Source: AC-51 sp963749895
Lineage (GTDB): Bacteria > Actinomycetota > UBA4738 > HRBIN12
Assembly: GCA_963749895.1 (NCBI GenBank)
Contig: CAVVOG010000004.1
Location: 1 to 54,820 of the forward strand
Direction of reading: 5' to 3'
Length of the DNA: 54,820 nt
Below the pieces are notes generated by a model, which worked only from the letters and a program-made list of their open reading frames with translations, made no database searches and was not told the origin of the DNA. Shown here piece after piece: positions 1-8,829 of the stretch (positions are counted from its first letter, which is position 1; every line of letters starts with the position of its first letter). The position numbers and the translations under genes are program-made.

Positions 1-1144
1 AGCCGCCCGCCAGTGAAGGGTCGTCCGGCACACCGCCGCCGGCCATCAATCGAGCCCCCTCCTGGACCCCCAGTTCGATGTACCCGAGGACCCGCTCGCG
101 CGCCTGCTCGGAGATCAGCGGCCCGAGCTGGGTGTCGGCGTCGAGGGGGTTCCCGATCGTGATCCCGCGCGCGATCGAAGCGAGGCGGTCGAGGAAGGGC
201 TCATAGATCGAGCGCTGCACCAGCAGTCGACCGCCGCAGATGCACGTCTGACCCGCCGCGATGAACGCGCCGAACGCGACTCCCTTCGCCGCCTCGTCCA
301 GATCGACGTCGTCGAAGACCATCACGGGCGTCTTGCCGCCGAGCTCCAGGGTCGACTTCGCGAAGCGCTCCGCGGTCGCGACGGCGACCGCTCGGCCGGC
401 GGCCGTGCCGCCCGTGAACGTGACCTTGCCCACGTCGGGGTGCGACGCGATACGCGCGCCGGCGGTGCGACCCAGCCCCGGCACGACGTTCAGCACCCCG
501 GGCGGGATGCCGGCGTCCACGGCGATCTGCCCCAGGAGCAGGCTCGTCAGCGGCGTCTGTTCCGACGGCTTGAGCAGCACGCTGTTGCCCGTCGCCAAGG
601 CCGGTGCCAGGCTCTTCGAACCGATCATCATCGGGTGGTTGAACGAGCTGAGGATGCCCACGACCCCGATCGGGAACCGCGTCGTGTACGTGTGGTACGG
701 CCCGGGCATCGGGATCACGTCGGTCCGGTCGGCCTGCAGGAGCGCCGCGTTGTACCGGTACCACTCGGGCAGGCGGTTCAGCTGAGCTCGCGTCTCCTTG
801 ATCGGTCGGCCGTTGTTGACCGTCTCGACACGGTAGAGGTCCTCGATCCGCGCCTCGATCCCATCAGCGAACCGGTGGAGCGCCCGGGCCCGCTGGGCGA
901 TCGGCATCTCGCTCCAGGTCCCGGTTTCGAACGCATCCTTGGCGGCCGCGACAGCCCGGTCGATGTCCGCCACATCGGCCTCCGCGACCGTCGCGACGAT
1001 CTGCCCTGTCGCCGGTTCGGTCACCTCGAGATGTCCGCCGGTGACCGGATCGACCCACCGGCCGCCGATCAGTAGCCGGTCGGGCACGCCGACCTCGTCG
1101 AGGATCGCTCGAGCCCGTCCGCCCGCTGACGCCTCGACGGCCAT
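1..1144 (-). CDS. NAD(P)-dependent aldehyde dehydrogenase (3' end missing)
   Basis: ALDH-superfamily enzyme that oxidises an aldehyde to the acid with NAD(P)+. The open frame reads leftward from an ATG at 1144 and leaves the window without a stop, so about the last quarter is missing. Visible marks are the cofactor-loop stretch LLKPSEQTPL, the Gly-rich FTGGTAAGR, the general base Glu in LELGGKTPV, and the catalytic Cys in GQTCICGG (near 240-250). The start lies 9 bases after the stop of the ABC ATPase gene, so it is the fifth gene of the importer operon. That suggests it oxidises an aldehyde derived from the imported compound. The family is clear; the substrate cannot be told. Confidence 0.93.
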   Translation of the reverse strand, partial: MAVEASAGGRARAILDEVGVPDRLLIGGRWVDPVTGGHLEVTEPATGQIVATVAEADVADIDRAVAAAKDAFETGTWSEMPIAQRARALHRFADGIEARIEDLYRVETVNNGRPIKETRAQLNRLPEWYRYNAALLQADRTDVIPMPGPYHTYTTRFPIGVVGILSSFNHPMMIGSKSLAPALATGNSVLLKPSEQTPLTSLLLGQIAVDAGIPPGVLNVVPGLGRTAGARIASHPDVGKVTFTGGTAAGRAVAVATAERFAKSTLELGGKTPVMVFDDVDLDEAAKGVAFGAFIAAGQTCICGGRLLVQRSIYEPFLDRLASIARGITIGNPLDADTQLGPLISEQARERVLGYIELGVQEGARLMAGGGVPDDPSLAGG

Positions 1145-1153
1145 GTCGGCCGC

Positions 1154-1930
1154 CTACCCGGCCGCCGCGGCGGTCTTCGCCGCGGCGATCTCCTGCTGCA
1201 TCGACTCGAACCGCTGGAGGATCTGAGCCTGCATCGTGGCGACCTTCGGATCGGACGCGCGACGCGGGCGGGGGAGATCGACCGGGATATCGGCGAAGAG
1301 ACGGCCACCGGGCGCCAACACGATGATGCGGTCCGAGAGCTGCACCGCCTCGACCACGTCGTGGGTCACGAACAGGACCGTCTTCTTCGTCTGCACCCAG
1401 ATGTCCTGGAGCTGCTCGCGGAGGCTGCGCGCCGTGATCGCGTCGAGGTGGCTGAACGGCTCGTCCATCAGCAACAGGTCGGGCTCCACGGAGAACGCCC
1501 TGGCGATCCCCACCCGTTGCTGCATCCCGCCCGAGAGCTGCGCGGGGAACTTGTCCCCTGCATCCTCCAGACCCACCATCTCCAGGTACCGCACCGCATG
1601 GTCCTTCGCATCGGTGTTCTGCGAGTCCAAGACGTAGAGCATGTTCCGCATCACGGTGCGCCACGGCAGGAGGCGGGGGTCCTGGAAGACGTAGCCCAGC
1701 CGCGCGGTGCGGTCGCCCTCCAGCAGGCTCACGGTCCCCCGTGAGGGGCTGTCGATCCCCGACACGATGTTCAACAGCGTGCTCTTGCCACAGCCGGACG
1801 GGCCGACCACCGAGACGAACACGTGGCCCTCGACCTCGAAACTCAGATCGTCGATCGCCGTCGTGGGCTGGGAGCCCTTCTCGATCGGCGGGAACGTCTT
1901 CACTAGATGATCGACCTTCAGCGTCGCCAC
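1154..1930 (-). CDS. ABC importer ATP-binding protein, NitT/TauT type
   Basis: 258-residue ATPase that would power a sulfonate/nitrate/taurine-type importer. It has Walker A GPSGCGKST (residues 43-51), a Q-loop (VFQDPRLLPW), signature LSGGMQQR (132-138), Walker B LLLMDEP (152-158) and the H-loop His190. The Q-loop sequence VFQDPRLLPW is characteristic of the SsuB/TauB/NrtD group. It follows the two permease genes and the binding-protein gene on the same strand and precedes the aldehyde dehydrogenase by 9 bases. Transport class is secure; the ligand is not. Confidence 0.95.
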   Translation of the reverse strand: MATLKVDHLVKTFPPIEKGSQPTTAIDDLSFEVEGHVFVSVVGPSGCGKSTLLNIVSGIDSPSRGTVSLLEGDRTARLGYVFQDPRLLPWRTVMRNMLYVLDSQNTDAKDHAVRYLEMVGLEDAGDKFPAQLSGGMQQRVGIARAFSVEPDLLLMDEPFSHLDAITARSLREQLQDIWVQTKKTVLFVTHDVVEAVQLSDRIIVLAPGGRLFADIPVDLPRPRRASDPKVATMQAQILQRFESMQQEIAAAKTAAAAG

Positions 1931-1951
1931 GTCGTCCTCGCTCCTTCCGTC

Positions 1952-2857
1952 CTAGGCGCCCCGGATGCCGAGGTCGACCTCTTCGGCCTCCTGCTCGATC
2001 TCATCGAGACCCGCATCCCGCCAACGGAAGGCTCGGCGCTGCAGCCTCACGAGGAAGAGTCGGTCGAGCAACACGATGAACCCGATGAAGATGATCACCC
2101 ACCCGACGAACCCCCGATAGCGGTTCGCGTCGTACCAGTACCGGCTCCGCCATCCCACGCCCTCGCTGGAGGAGAACCACTCGGCCAACAGGACGGCGTT
2201 CCAACCCACGATCACCGCGAACCGCAGCCCGGCGAACACGTAGCCGGTCACCGCGGGCACCTGGAGGTGGCGGAAGCGGCGGGCGGTCGGCACCTGGAAC
2301 GCGGTCGACATCCTGCGCAGGTCGCGGGGGATCGCCTGCACCCCCTGCACGACGTTCACGGCCACGAACGGGAACGCCGACAGGACGGTCGTGATGATCA
2401 CCGCGTCGTCCCCGAGACCGAACCACATCTGCGTCAGGAAGGCCCAGATGATCGCGGGCAGGGCCAGCAGGACGAGCAGCGTGTCCTTCAGCAGGGCCTC
2501 GGCGATCCGGGAACCACCGATCAGGACGCCGGTGACGATACCGACGACCATCGCGATCGCGATGCCGAACGAGAACCTCGGGAGCGTGGCCCAGAAGTGC
2601 TCGAGGAACTGGCCGCAGGTCGACCTGATCTGCTCCCCGCACGAATCGGCGTGGGCGCCGCCGGTCACCTCGATCCACAGGAACCCGAAGACCTCGACGG
2701 GTCCGGGGAACCGATCCTCGTACATGGAGGCGAGCTGCCACAGCAGGAGCAGGAAGAGGTAGCTCGTGATCCGCGCGCCCGTGTCGGTGCGGACCCACCC
2801 CCAGACCGTGGCGAGGACGCCTCCGGATCCCTTCTCCCGGTCGACGGCGACGCTCAT
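1952..2857 (-). CDS. ABC importer permease, NitT/TauT type (second permease)
   Basis: 301-residue inner-membrane permease of the binding-protein-dependent type. It has about six hydrophobic segments and an EAA-like cytoplasmic loop around FQVPTARRFRHLQVPAVTGYVFAGLR, split here into its key parts: FQVP, RHLQVPA and FAGLR. The start chosen is ATG 2857, which overlaps the TGA of the upstream permease (ATGA, 4 bases), indicating translational coupling. A longer in-frame reading further upstream only antisense-overlaps the first permease in another frame and is not real. The two permeases resemble each other and probably form a heterodimer with the ATPase at 1154-1930. Confidence 0.93.
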   Translation of the reverse strand: MSVAVDREKGSGGVLATVWGWVRTDTGARITSYLFLLLLWQLASMYEDRFPGPVEVFGFLWIEVTGGAHADSCGEQIRSTCGQFLEHFWATLPRFSFGIAIAMVVGIVTGVLIGGSRIAEALLKDTLLVLLALPAIIWAFLTQMWFGLGDDAVIITTVLSAFPFVAVNVVQGVQAIPRDLRRMSTAFQVPTARRFRHLQVPAVTGYVFAGLRFAVIVGWNAVLLAEWFSSSEGVGWRSRYWYDANRYRGFVGWVIIFIGFIVLLDRLFLVRLQRRAFRWRDAGLDEIEQEAEEVDLGIRGA

Positions 2858-3678
2858 GCTTTGTCCTCCAACCGCCAGCGGAACAGGTACCGCTCGAACC
2901 GGACGAGCAGGAACCGCTCGACCAAGAGCATGAACACGATGAACAGCAACACCCAGGCGAGCGTCCCCGGGATCGAGAAGTCCTCGAACTCCTTGCGGAT
3001 CTGGAACCCGACGCCCTTGCTCGAGCCGAAGACCTCGGTGAGCTGCTCGACCTTCCATGCCAGCGCGAACGAGAGCCGGACGCCGGCGAAAGCGAACGGA
3101 GCCACCGAGGGCACGAGCACGTGGCGGACCACCTGGGCCCGCGGACGTCCGAACGAGTCGCTCATCTGCACGAGATGTCGGTCGACGTCGTCGAGCCCCT
3201 CGGCGACGTTGATCGCGATGTACGGCATCGCGACCAGCCCGACGGACAGGATCGGACCGAGCTCGGAGATCCCGAAGAGCACGAGCGCCATGACCGCGTA
3301 CGTGATGCCGGGGATCGAGCCGGCCACCATGACCATGTCGTGGAAGAAGGCACGCCAATACGAACTGGTCCCCATCGCGTACCCGATCGGGAACCCGAGC
3401 AGCAGAGCGACCCCGAAGCCGAGCGTCAGCCGCCTGATCGTCGGCACGAAGTGCTCGATGAACGCGCCCGAGCGCACGATCTCCCACATCTCGGCGCCGA
3501 CCTTGCTCGGCGGCGGGACGCGATACTCACCGACCCATGCCGACAGGATGGTCCACCCGATCAGGAACCCGCCGACGCCGACGACGAACCCGACGATCCC
3601 CCGGACGCGCCGGCGCGAGGCGAGCGACAGGGCGGCGGTTCCACGTGGACCACGTCCGATCGTCGTCGAACCCGCCAC
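2854..3678 (-). CDS. ABC importer permease, NitT/TauT type (first permease)
   Basis: 274-residue permease with a hydrophobic helix near residues 29-49 and about five more. The EAA-type loop includes DSFGRPRAQVVRHVLVPS, then FAGVRLSFALAWKV, the pattern of SsuC/TauC proteins. It lies 51 bases downstream of the binding-protein gene and overlaps the next permease by 4 bases. Together with the lipoprotein, second permease and ATPase it makes a complete importer. The presence of two different permease genes, rather than one that homodimerises, is less common for this family but known. Confidence 0.93.
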   Translation of the reverse strand: MAGSTTIGRGPRGTAALSLASRRRVRGIVGFVVGVGGFLIGWTILSAWVGEYRVPPPSKVGAEMWEIVRSGAFIEHFVPTIRRLTLGFGVALLLGFPIGYAMGTSSYWRAFFHDMVMVAGSIPGITYAVMALVLFGISELGPILSVGLVAMPYIAINVAEGLDDVDRHLVQMSDSFGRPRAQVVRHVLVPSVAPFAFAGVRLSFALAWKVEQLTEVFGSSKGVGFQIRKEFEDFSIPGTLAWVLLFIVFMLLVERFLLVRFERYLFRWRLEDKA

Positions 3679-3729
3679 GTGTCCTCCCTCCTGTCGCTCG
3701 CCAGCGCTACCGGGGTTCGCCGTTCAGGC

Positions 3730-4782
3730 CTACGGTGCTGGGACGACGTCGAAGCGCGGCGCCTCGTCGCTCTCCGCCAGGCCCGCGTTCGCGAGCATCG
3801 GGAAGATCTTCGACTCGGTCTCGACCCACGCGTCGTCCAGGTAGACGGTCTGCACGAACCAGTCGTGCGCGGCGAGGTAGTCCTTCATGAACTGGATCTC
3901 CTCGTCGGTCTCGACCGCGAAGTGCTGCGGGTAGGACTCGATGATCGTGTCCTGGTTCCCCTGCCACTCCTGGATCCCGCGCTCCCACAGCTCGAGGAAG
4001 AAGGCGACCTCCTCGGGGTGGGAGTCGTACCACTCGGTCGGGGCCATGAAGATGTTGATCATCGGGCCCTCGTACCCCTCGGGTGCGTCGACCGCCTCGG
4101 CGTAGAGGTCCGGCGCGGTCTTGCCGTCATACAGGACGCGCACGTCCCCGTTCAGGAGCGGCGGCACGTTGAAGTCGGGGAGCACGAGCGCACCGGCGAC
4201 CTCCTTGTCGGCCGCGAGTGCGCCCGTGTTGGTCAGGTCCGCGAGCACGAGCTCGAAGTCACCGCCACCCGTGCGGAAGTCGAGGTCGTACATCTCCTTC
4301 GCGAGCGCCCCCCACACGACCGTCGACGAGACCGCGTCCCACACGGCGATCTTCTCGCCCTTGAGGTCCTCGAGCGTCTGCGCGTCGGAGTCAGCAGGCA
4401 CGACCAGGATGCTCCGGTCGATGTTGTACTTGCCGAAGACGGTGGCCGGAACGCCCGTCTCCTCCTCGAGCAGCGGCACCTCGAACGACGCGATCGAGAC
4501 GATGTCGGCGTGACCACCCGCGTAGAGGCCGAACTCGTCCCACGAGGTCTGCTCGATGATCGTGATGCCCGACTCCTCCTGCATCTCCGCGCTGATGCCG
4601 GAGTCCTTCAGGAAGTCCCACACCGGGTCCGGCGCGAAGGTGAAGCGGATGACGTTCTCGTCACCGCCACCACCACCATCGCCGCCGCCGCCGTTGTCAT
4701 CGCCGCAGGCGACCGCGACCAGCGCGAAGGCACTCACGACCGCCAGCGTGCGGAACACCGCACGTGCACGCGTCCCCCTCAT
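3730..4782 (-). CDS. ABC importer substrate-binding lipoprotein, NMT1/THI5-SsuA-like
   Basis: 350-residue extracytoplasmic solute-binding protein. A basic N-terminus and hydrophobic stretch end in a lipobox LVAVAC with the lipidated Cys at residue 26, followed by an acidic and Gly-rich linker. The mature part has the layout of NMT1/SsuA-like proteins: a first lobe with ESGITIIEQTSWDEFGLYAGG and VFGKYNIDRSILVVP (each given only in part here: ESGITIIEQ, FGKYNID), and a second lobe with KDYLAAHDWF near the end. It is the first gene of the importer operon; a dyad operator-like site lies at 4864-4879, about 80 bases upstream. The ligand may be a sulfonate, a pyrimidine-like compound or another small polar molecule. 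Confidence 0.92.
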   Translation of the reverse strand: MRGTRARAVFRTLAVVSAFALVAVACGDDNGGGGDGGGGGDENVIRFTFAPDPVWDFLKDSGISAEMQEESGITIIEQTSWDEFGLYAGGHADIVSIASFEVPLLEEETGVPATVFGKYNIDRSILVVPADSDAQTLEDLKGEKIAVWDAVSSTVVWGALAKEMYDLDFRTGGGDFELVLADLTNTGALAADKEVAGALVLPDFNVPPLLNGDVRVLYDGKTAPDLYAEAVDAPEGYEGPMINIFMAPTEWYDSHPEEVAFFLELWERGIQEWQGNQDTIIESYPQHFAVETDEEIQFMKDYLAAHDWFVQTVYLDDAWVETESKIFPMLANAGLAESDEAPRFDVVPAP

Positions 4783-4863
4783 CGATCCGCCTCCTCCTTC
4801 CGTCCGGTCCCCCGGACCATCCGCGGCGCCCGAGCTGCTGCTCGATGCCGCCTACATCGCGGA

Positions 4864-4879
4864 CTATATATAATGTCAG
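4864..4879 (+). promoter_or_regulatory. Dyad operator-like site A (importer operon)
   Basis: CTATATATAATGTCAG. It fits the dyad TRYAY-N-RTRYA found ahead of four other transcription units of this block (7472, 12993, 14055, 21068). It is an island of AT in a very GC-rich sequence, about 80 bases upstream of the binding-protein start, and contains TATAAT-like bases, so it may overlap the promoter. Assignment as the binding site of the local GntR protein is inference. Confidence 0.6.
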
Positions 4880-4955
4880 AGTTGTCCGTGCAACGCGAAG
4901 CCTCCCCCGGACTGGTGCCTCTCGTCAAGGGACCCCCCCCCTCGCCGTCGGATGA

Positions 4956-5669
4956 TCAGAAGTCCCCGATCACCCGCATCGCGCTGATCGTCAGGTTGTC
5001 GACCGCCGCCGACGCAGCCGTGCCCGGGTCCATCGCCCGCGTGTGCACGAGGAATCGCTTGAGCTCTCGGAGCGCGTACGCGTCGACGGCGGACAGACGG
5101 GCCAGCCGCTCGTCGACCCGGGCCCGGAGGTCGTCCGGCCGGACGGCTTCGGTGATCAGTCCCGCCTCCCGAGCCGCGAGCGCATCGATCGGGTCCCCGG
5201 TCGAGACCATGTCGAACAGGAGCCTCGGCGGCAGCACGAAGCGCGCCCAGCTGACGATGACCGCCGGCGCGAACCCGGAGCGGATCTCGGGGAACGCGAA
5301 GGTGGCGCCGTCGGCAGCGACGGCGACGTCGCTGGCCGCGACCAGACCGACCCCGAAGCCGGCGGCGTCCCCCTGGACCTCGGCGATCACTGTGAGCGGC
5401 GACGTGCGGAGCGCTTCGTTGATGGCGGGGATCCTCGCAGCCATCCCCCTGACCTCGTCGAGCGACGCACCACCCTTCTGCCTGCCGAGACAGAAGGCCG
5501 CTCCCTCGGCACGGATCCGGAGGAACCGCAACCGTTCCTGCCGGCTCGCGTCAGCGATCGCCTCGAGGAAGTCGTCCATCATCTGGCGCGTGAAGAGGTT
5601 GCCGTCGCCCGCGTCGATCGTCGCGGTGAGGGTCGGTCCTTCGAGGTCGAGCCGGAGGCCCTCAGCCAT
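4956..5669 (-). CDS. Enoyl-CoA hydratase/isomerase (crotonase) family protein
   Basis: 237-residue crotonase-fold protein, slightly shorter than usual (about 260). The oxyanion-hole segment reads EVQGDAAGFGVGLVAASDVAV and is followed by FAFPEIRSGFAP, which carries a Glu near the usual catalytic position. The family acts on acyl-CoA thioesters (hydration, isomerisation, C-C cleavage). Its ATG at 5669 overlaps the end of the GntR gene by 8 bases, so regulator and enzyme are co-translated. No acyl-CoA ligase is visible nearby, so the CoA substrate is unknown. Confidence 0.88.
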   Translation of the reverse strand: MAEGLRLDLEGPTLTATIDAGDGNLFTRQMMDDFLEAIADASRQERLRFLRIRAEGAAFCLGRQKGGASLDEVRGMAARIPAINEALRTSPLTVIAEVQGDAAGFGVGLVAASDVAVAADGATFAFPEIRSGFAPAVIVSWARFVLPPRLLFDMVSTGDPIDALAAREAGLITEAVRPDDLRARVDERLARLSAVDAYALRELKRFLVHTRAMDPGTAASAAVDNLTISAMRVIGDF

Positions 5670-6330
5670 CGCCGGTTCCTGCCTGCTCGAGATGTGTTCG
5701 GAGGTCCCTCGAGGCGTGACGGAGGTGATCGCGGATCGCTGCTTGGGCCGCCTTCACGTTCCCCTGCACGCACGCATCGAGGATCGCCTTGTGCTCGTCG
5801 TTCGCTCGCTCCGACGGTGGCTGGCCCGCGACGAACATGTGGATGTACGGGGCGGAGGAATCGCGGAGGTTGTCGATGATCGCCGAGAGACGGGGTCGAC
5901 CGGCGCAGGCGTAGAGGCGGAGATGGAACTCGTCGTTCAGGCGGAGCCACGATCCGGGGTCACGTGCCCCTCGCATCTCCTCGATCAGCTCGGCGAGTTG
6001 CCGACCGGTCTCCTCGTCGATATGCGGGATCGCGTGCGTGACGGCCAGGGACTCGAGGGCCTCTCGGATCTCGTAGAACTCGAGGAGGTCGTCCACGCTC
6101 GGGTGGAACACGACGGCGCCGCGATGCGGGTCGATCCGAACCAGACCCTCGGCCTGCAGCTGAGCGAACGCCTCCCGGACGGGGGTCGTGCTGACGCCGA
6201 AGCGTTTCGCGATGTCGTTCTGACGTAGACGCGTGCCGGGGGCGAGGTCGCCACGCTGGATCTCGCTGCGCAGGCGCGCCGCCACCATCTTCGCCGTCGT
6301 GTCACGCTCGATCGCCTGTGCGTGGTCCAT
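5662..6330 (-). CDS. GntR-family transcriptional regulator, FCD (FadR/VanR) subfamily
   Basis: 222-residue regulator. Residues 1-75 form the winged helix-turn-helix (DIAKRFGVSTTPVREAFAQL is the recognition part). Residues about 85-210 form the all-helical FCD effector domain, with the metal/ligand residues of the family visible in NDEFHLRLY, DEHKAIL and RDHLRHA. FCD regulators usually bind small acids or sugars acids and repress nearby catabolic genes. It sits in the middle of the catabolic block and five transcription units around it share a dyad motif, so it is the best candidate for their regulator. A 10-bp perfect palindrome lies 11 bases before its ATG. Confidence 0.93.
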   Translation of the reverse strand: MDHAQAIERDTTAKMVAARLRSEIQRGDLAPGTRLRQNDIAKRFGVSTTPVREAFAQLQAEGLVRIDPHRGAVVFHPSVDDLLEFYEIREALESLAVTHAIPHIDEETGRQLAELIEEMRGARDPGSWLRLNDEFHLRLYACAGRPRLSAIIDNLRDSSAPYIHMFVAGQPPSERANDEHKAILDACVQGNVKAAQAAIRDHLRHASRDLRTHLEQAGTGDG

Positions 6331-6341
6331 GATGTGGGGGA

Positions 6342-6351
6342 GCGTATACGC
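6342..6351. promoter_or_regulatory. GTATAC-centred palindrome upstream of the GntR gene
   Basis: GCGTATACGC is a perfect 10-bp palindrome, 11 bases before the GntR start codon. FCD regulators commonly bind short dyads with GTAT/ATAC halves and often control their own gene, so autoregulation is possible. It does not match the TRYAY-N-RTRYA sites exactly, and a 10-bp palindrome can occur by chance. Confidence 0.35.
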
Positions 6352-6372
6352 CGTCGGCGGTCGCGACGAGGC

Positions 6373-7410
6373 TCAGCCTTCGTCCGTCACCCGCAGCACG
6401 GCGCGACCCACCACCCCTCCTCCTTCCAGCGCTTCGAAGACCTCGTTCACCTCGTCGAGCGGCCGAACGAGCCCCACGACGGTGGTGACCAGGCCACCCT
6501 CCACGAGCGAGATCGCGTTCGTGAGATCGTCGCGGTGCGCGTAGCGCGACCCGAGGTACCGCACCTCGTCGAGGACGAACGATGGTGTGGGCACGGTCAG
6601 GTTCGTCGTGGGTGAGTAGCCGACACCGACGACCGTGCCGCCGTTGCGCACGAGGCGGCGGGCCAAGGCGAGCGTCGCCTCGGCCCCTACGGTGTCGACC
6701 ACGACGTCGAGGCCCTCACCGGCGGTCGTCCCTACGACATCGTCCACGGCGCTCTGGTCGTCCGAGCGTCGCGCGTCCAGTCCCAGCCCGAGCGCCGTCT
6801 CGAGGGTCGCCGGATGCACGTCGAACCCGAACGTCGACGCCCCGGCCGCCCGGGCGATCTGCGCGGCGTGGATGCCGACGCCACCCAGCCCGAGGATCGC
6901 CACGCTCTCGCCCGCGCGAACCCCGCCGCGCGTCACGACCGAGCGGTAGGCGGTTCCCAGGGCACAGCTCATCGGTGCCGCCGACACGGTGTCGATCGCG
7001 TCGGGGATCGCCACGAGTCGGTCGAGCGGCACGACGATGCGCTCGGTGAACCCCCCCGGATGCGTGAAGCCGGTCCAGGCGACCATCTGCGCGCACAGCG
7101 GCTCGTCCCCGCGCCGGCAGGCGCGGCACCGGCCGCACGGCCAGTAGTGGTAGACGACCGCCCGCGATCCCTCGGCGACCGAACCCGCAGGATCGGCCGC
7201 GAGCACGCGCCCCACGATCTCGTGGCCGGGGACGTGTGGAAGCCGGAGCCGATCCGAGTACGGCATGTGTCCCCGCGACGTCTTGACGTCGCTGAAGCAC
7301 ACCCCGCACGCGAGCACCTCGAGCAACGCATGGCCCGGGGGGAGGACAGGCTCGGGTACGTCGAGCGCCGTGAGCGGCTCGGCGTAGTCCACCACCGCCA
7401 TCGCGCGCAC
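6373..7410 (-). CDS. Zinc-dependent alcohol dehydrogenase (MDR superfamily)
   Basis: 345-residue medium-chain dehydrogenase. Catalytic-zinc residues are visible in ACGVCFSDVK and PGHEIVG, the structural zinc site in CGRCRACRRGDEPLC, and the Rossmann motif in ILGLGGVGIHAAQIA. It would oxidise a secondary or primary alcohol with NAD(P)+. It is transcribed away from the HisD-like gene at 7512; the 101-base gap between them holds an operator-like dyad. In the known dihydroxypropanesulfonate pathway a zinc alcohol dehydrogenase (HpsP) accompanies HpsN, which fits but does not prove a similar job. Confidence 0.93.
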   Translation of the reverse strand: MRAMAVVDYAEPLTALDVPEPVLPPGHALLEVLACGVCFSDVKTSRGHMPYSDRLRLPHVPGHEIVGRVLAADPAGSVAEGSRAVVYHYWPCGRCRACRRGDEPLCAQMVAWTGFTHPGGFTERIVVPLDRLVAIPDAIDTVSAAPMSCALGTAYRSVVTRGGVRAGESVAILGLGGVGIHAAQIARAAGASTFGFDVHPATLETALGLGLDARRSDDQSAVDDVVGTTAGEGLDVVVDTVGAEATLALARRLVRNGGTVVGVGYSPTTNLTVPTPSFVLDEVRYLGSRYAHRDDLTNAISLVEGGLVTTVVGLVRPLDEVNEVFEALEGGGVVGRAVLRVTDEG

Positions 7411-7471
7411 GGTCGCTCCTCCTTCCCCTCGAGATCCCGCTCCGAGAAGGGGTAGCGGGAACGACGAAGCT

Positions 7472-7487
7472 TGAACATAATATACAA
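7472..7487 (-). promoter_or_regulatory. Dyad operator-like site B (divergent alcohol dehydrogenase / HisD-like promoters)
   Basis: Read on the minus strand it is TTGTATATTATGTTCA, matching TTGTATATGATGCACA at 14055 in 12 of 16 positions. It sits in the 101-base gap between two divergently transcribed genes, where one bound dimer could control both. Confidence 0.65.
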
Positions 7488-7511
7488 AGCGACCCGGAAG
7501 GGGGAGACGGC

Positions 7512-8828
7512 ATGGCGCACTTCGTGAAGGAACGGACCGGCGTGTCCGAGGAGGCGTGGCACGAGATCCGTGCCACGGTCAGCGAGATCCTGTCCGCCGT
7601 CGAGCGAGAGGGCGAGGTGGCCGTTCGCCGCTACTCCGAACGGTTCGACGGATGGAACCCGCCCACGTTCCGAGTGTCGGCCGACGAGGTCGCGCGCGCC
7701 CAGGCGTCGATGTCCGACGACCTGCGCGAACACGTCGCCTTCACGCAGGCGCAGGTCCGCAACTTCGCGGAGCTCCAGCGCGAGACGCTGGTCGACGTGG
7801 AGTGGCAGACGCTTCCCGGCGTGATCTTGGGGCAGCGCTTCATCCCCATCGACGCGGTCGGCGCCTACTCCCCCGGCGGCCTATATCCGCTGATCGCCTC
7901 CGCGATCATGACGGTCGTCACCCCCAAGGTCGCCGGCGTCGCGCGGGTCGTCGCGTGCGCACCCCCGCGTGGCCCCGAGGGGATGCATCCGCCGCAGCTC
8001 TACGCGATGGCGACCTCGGGCGCCGACGAGATGTTCTGCATCGGGGGCGTCCAGGCGTTCGCCGCGATGGCCTTCGGGATCGAGGACCTCGAGCCGGTCG
8101 ACATGCTCGTCGGGGCCGGCAACGCCTACGTGGCCGAGGCGAAGCGTCAGCTCTTCGGCACCGTCGGGATCGACCTGCTGGCCGGCCCGACCGAGATCAT
8201 GGTGATCGCCGACGACTCGGCCGATCCCGACATCGTGGCGGCCGACCTGCTCGGGCAGGCCGAGCACGGGCCGACCTCCCCTGCCACCCTGATCACGACG
8301 TCGGAGCGCCTGGCTCGCGAGGTCGCCGAGGCGGTCGAGGCATGGCTCGAGGGCGAGTGGCCGACCAAGGAGGTCGCGGGCACCGCCTGGCGGGACCAGG
8401 GTTCGATCATCGTGGTGGAGGACGACGACGAGGCCGCGAGCGTCGCGGACGACATCGCGCCGGAGCACCTCGAGATCCAGACGGAGGACCCCGACTGGTA
8501 CCTGAAGCGCATGTCCTCCTACGGCTCGCTCTTCGTCGGGACCCACGCGACCGTCGCGTACTCCGACAAAGCGATCGGTACCAACCACGTGCTCCCCACC
8601 CGTCGGGCGGCGCGCTACACGGGAGGCCTGTGGGTCGGGAAGTTCCTGAAGTCGGTCACCTACCAGCGGGTGACCGCGGAGGGGTCCGCCCGGGTCGCGG
8701 AGAGCGCGGCCGCCGTGTCGGACGCCGAGCTGATGTACGGCCACGCGCTCACGGCACGGCTGCGGCTCGACCCCGAGCGGTTCCCCGACGCGCTCCCGGC
8801 GATCCCGCCGGGCGGCGCGAGCTCCTGA
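7512..8828 (+). CDS. Histidinol-dehydrogenase-fold enzyme, HpsN-like (sulfopropanediol 3-dehydrogenase candidate)
   Basis: 438-residue zinc- and NAD-dependent enzyme of the HisD family, which oxidises an alcohol in two steps to a carboxylate. The full active-site set is visible: zinc ligands Gln249, His252, Asp352 and His411, and catalytic Glu318-His319. It is not in a histidine operon. Segments LLGQAEHGPTSPATL, SYGSLFVG, NHVLPT and ARYTGGLWVGKFLKSVTYQ look closer to HpsN, the (R)-2,3-dihydroxypropane-1-sulfonate dehydrogenase, than to biosynthetic HisD. A stop-to-start gap of one base links it to the SDR gene. HisD-like fold is secure; sulfonate specificity is inference, and other catabolic HisD paralogues exist. 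Confidence 0.9.
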   Translation: MAHFVKERTGVSEEAWHEIRATVSEILSAVEREGEVAVRRYSERFDGWNPPTFRVSADEVARAQASMSDDLREHVAFTQAQVRNFAELQRETLVDVEWQTLPGVILGQRFIPIDAVGAYSPGGLYPLIASAIMTVVTPKVAGVARVVACAPPRGPEGMHPPQLYAMATSGADEMFCIGGVQAFAAMAFGIEDLEPVDMLVGAGNAYVAEAKRQLFGTVGIDLLAGPTEIMVIADDSADPDIVAADLLGQAEHGPTSPATLITTSERLAREVAEAVEAWLEGEWPTKEVAGTAWRDQGSIIVVEDDDEAASVADDIAPEHLEIQTEDPDWYLKRMSSYGSLFVGTHATVAYSDKAIGTNHVLPTRRAARYTGGLWVGKFLKSVTYQRVTAEGSARVAESAAAVSDAELMYGHALTARLRLDPERFPDALPAIPPGGASS

Positions 8829-8829
8829 G

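Noticed and set aside
1907..3844. A 645-codon plus-strand frame
   Set aside because: Antisense to the two permease genes, with composition typical of antisense high-GC sequence.
3121..6228. A 3.1-kb open frame on the plus strand
   Set aside because: It is antisense to the permease, binding-protein, crotonase and GntR genes, has low-complexity Arg/Asp/His-rich content and no family features. High GC keeps such frames open.
7512..8828. Biosynthetic histidinol dehydrogenase (hisD)
   Set aside because: No other his genes are present, context is catabolic, and several segments look closer to HpsN.
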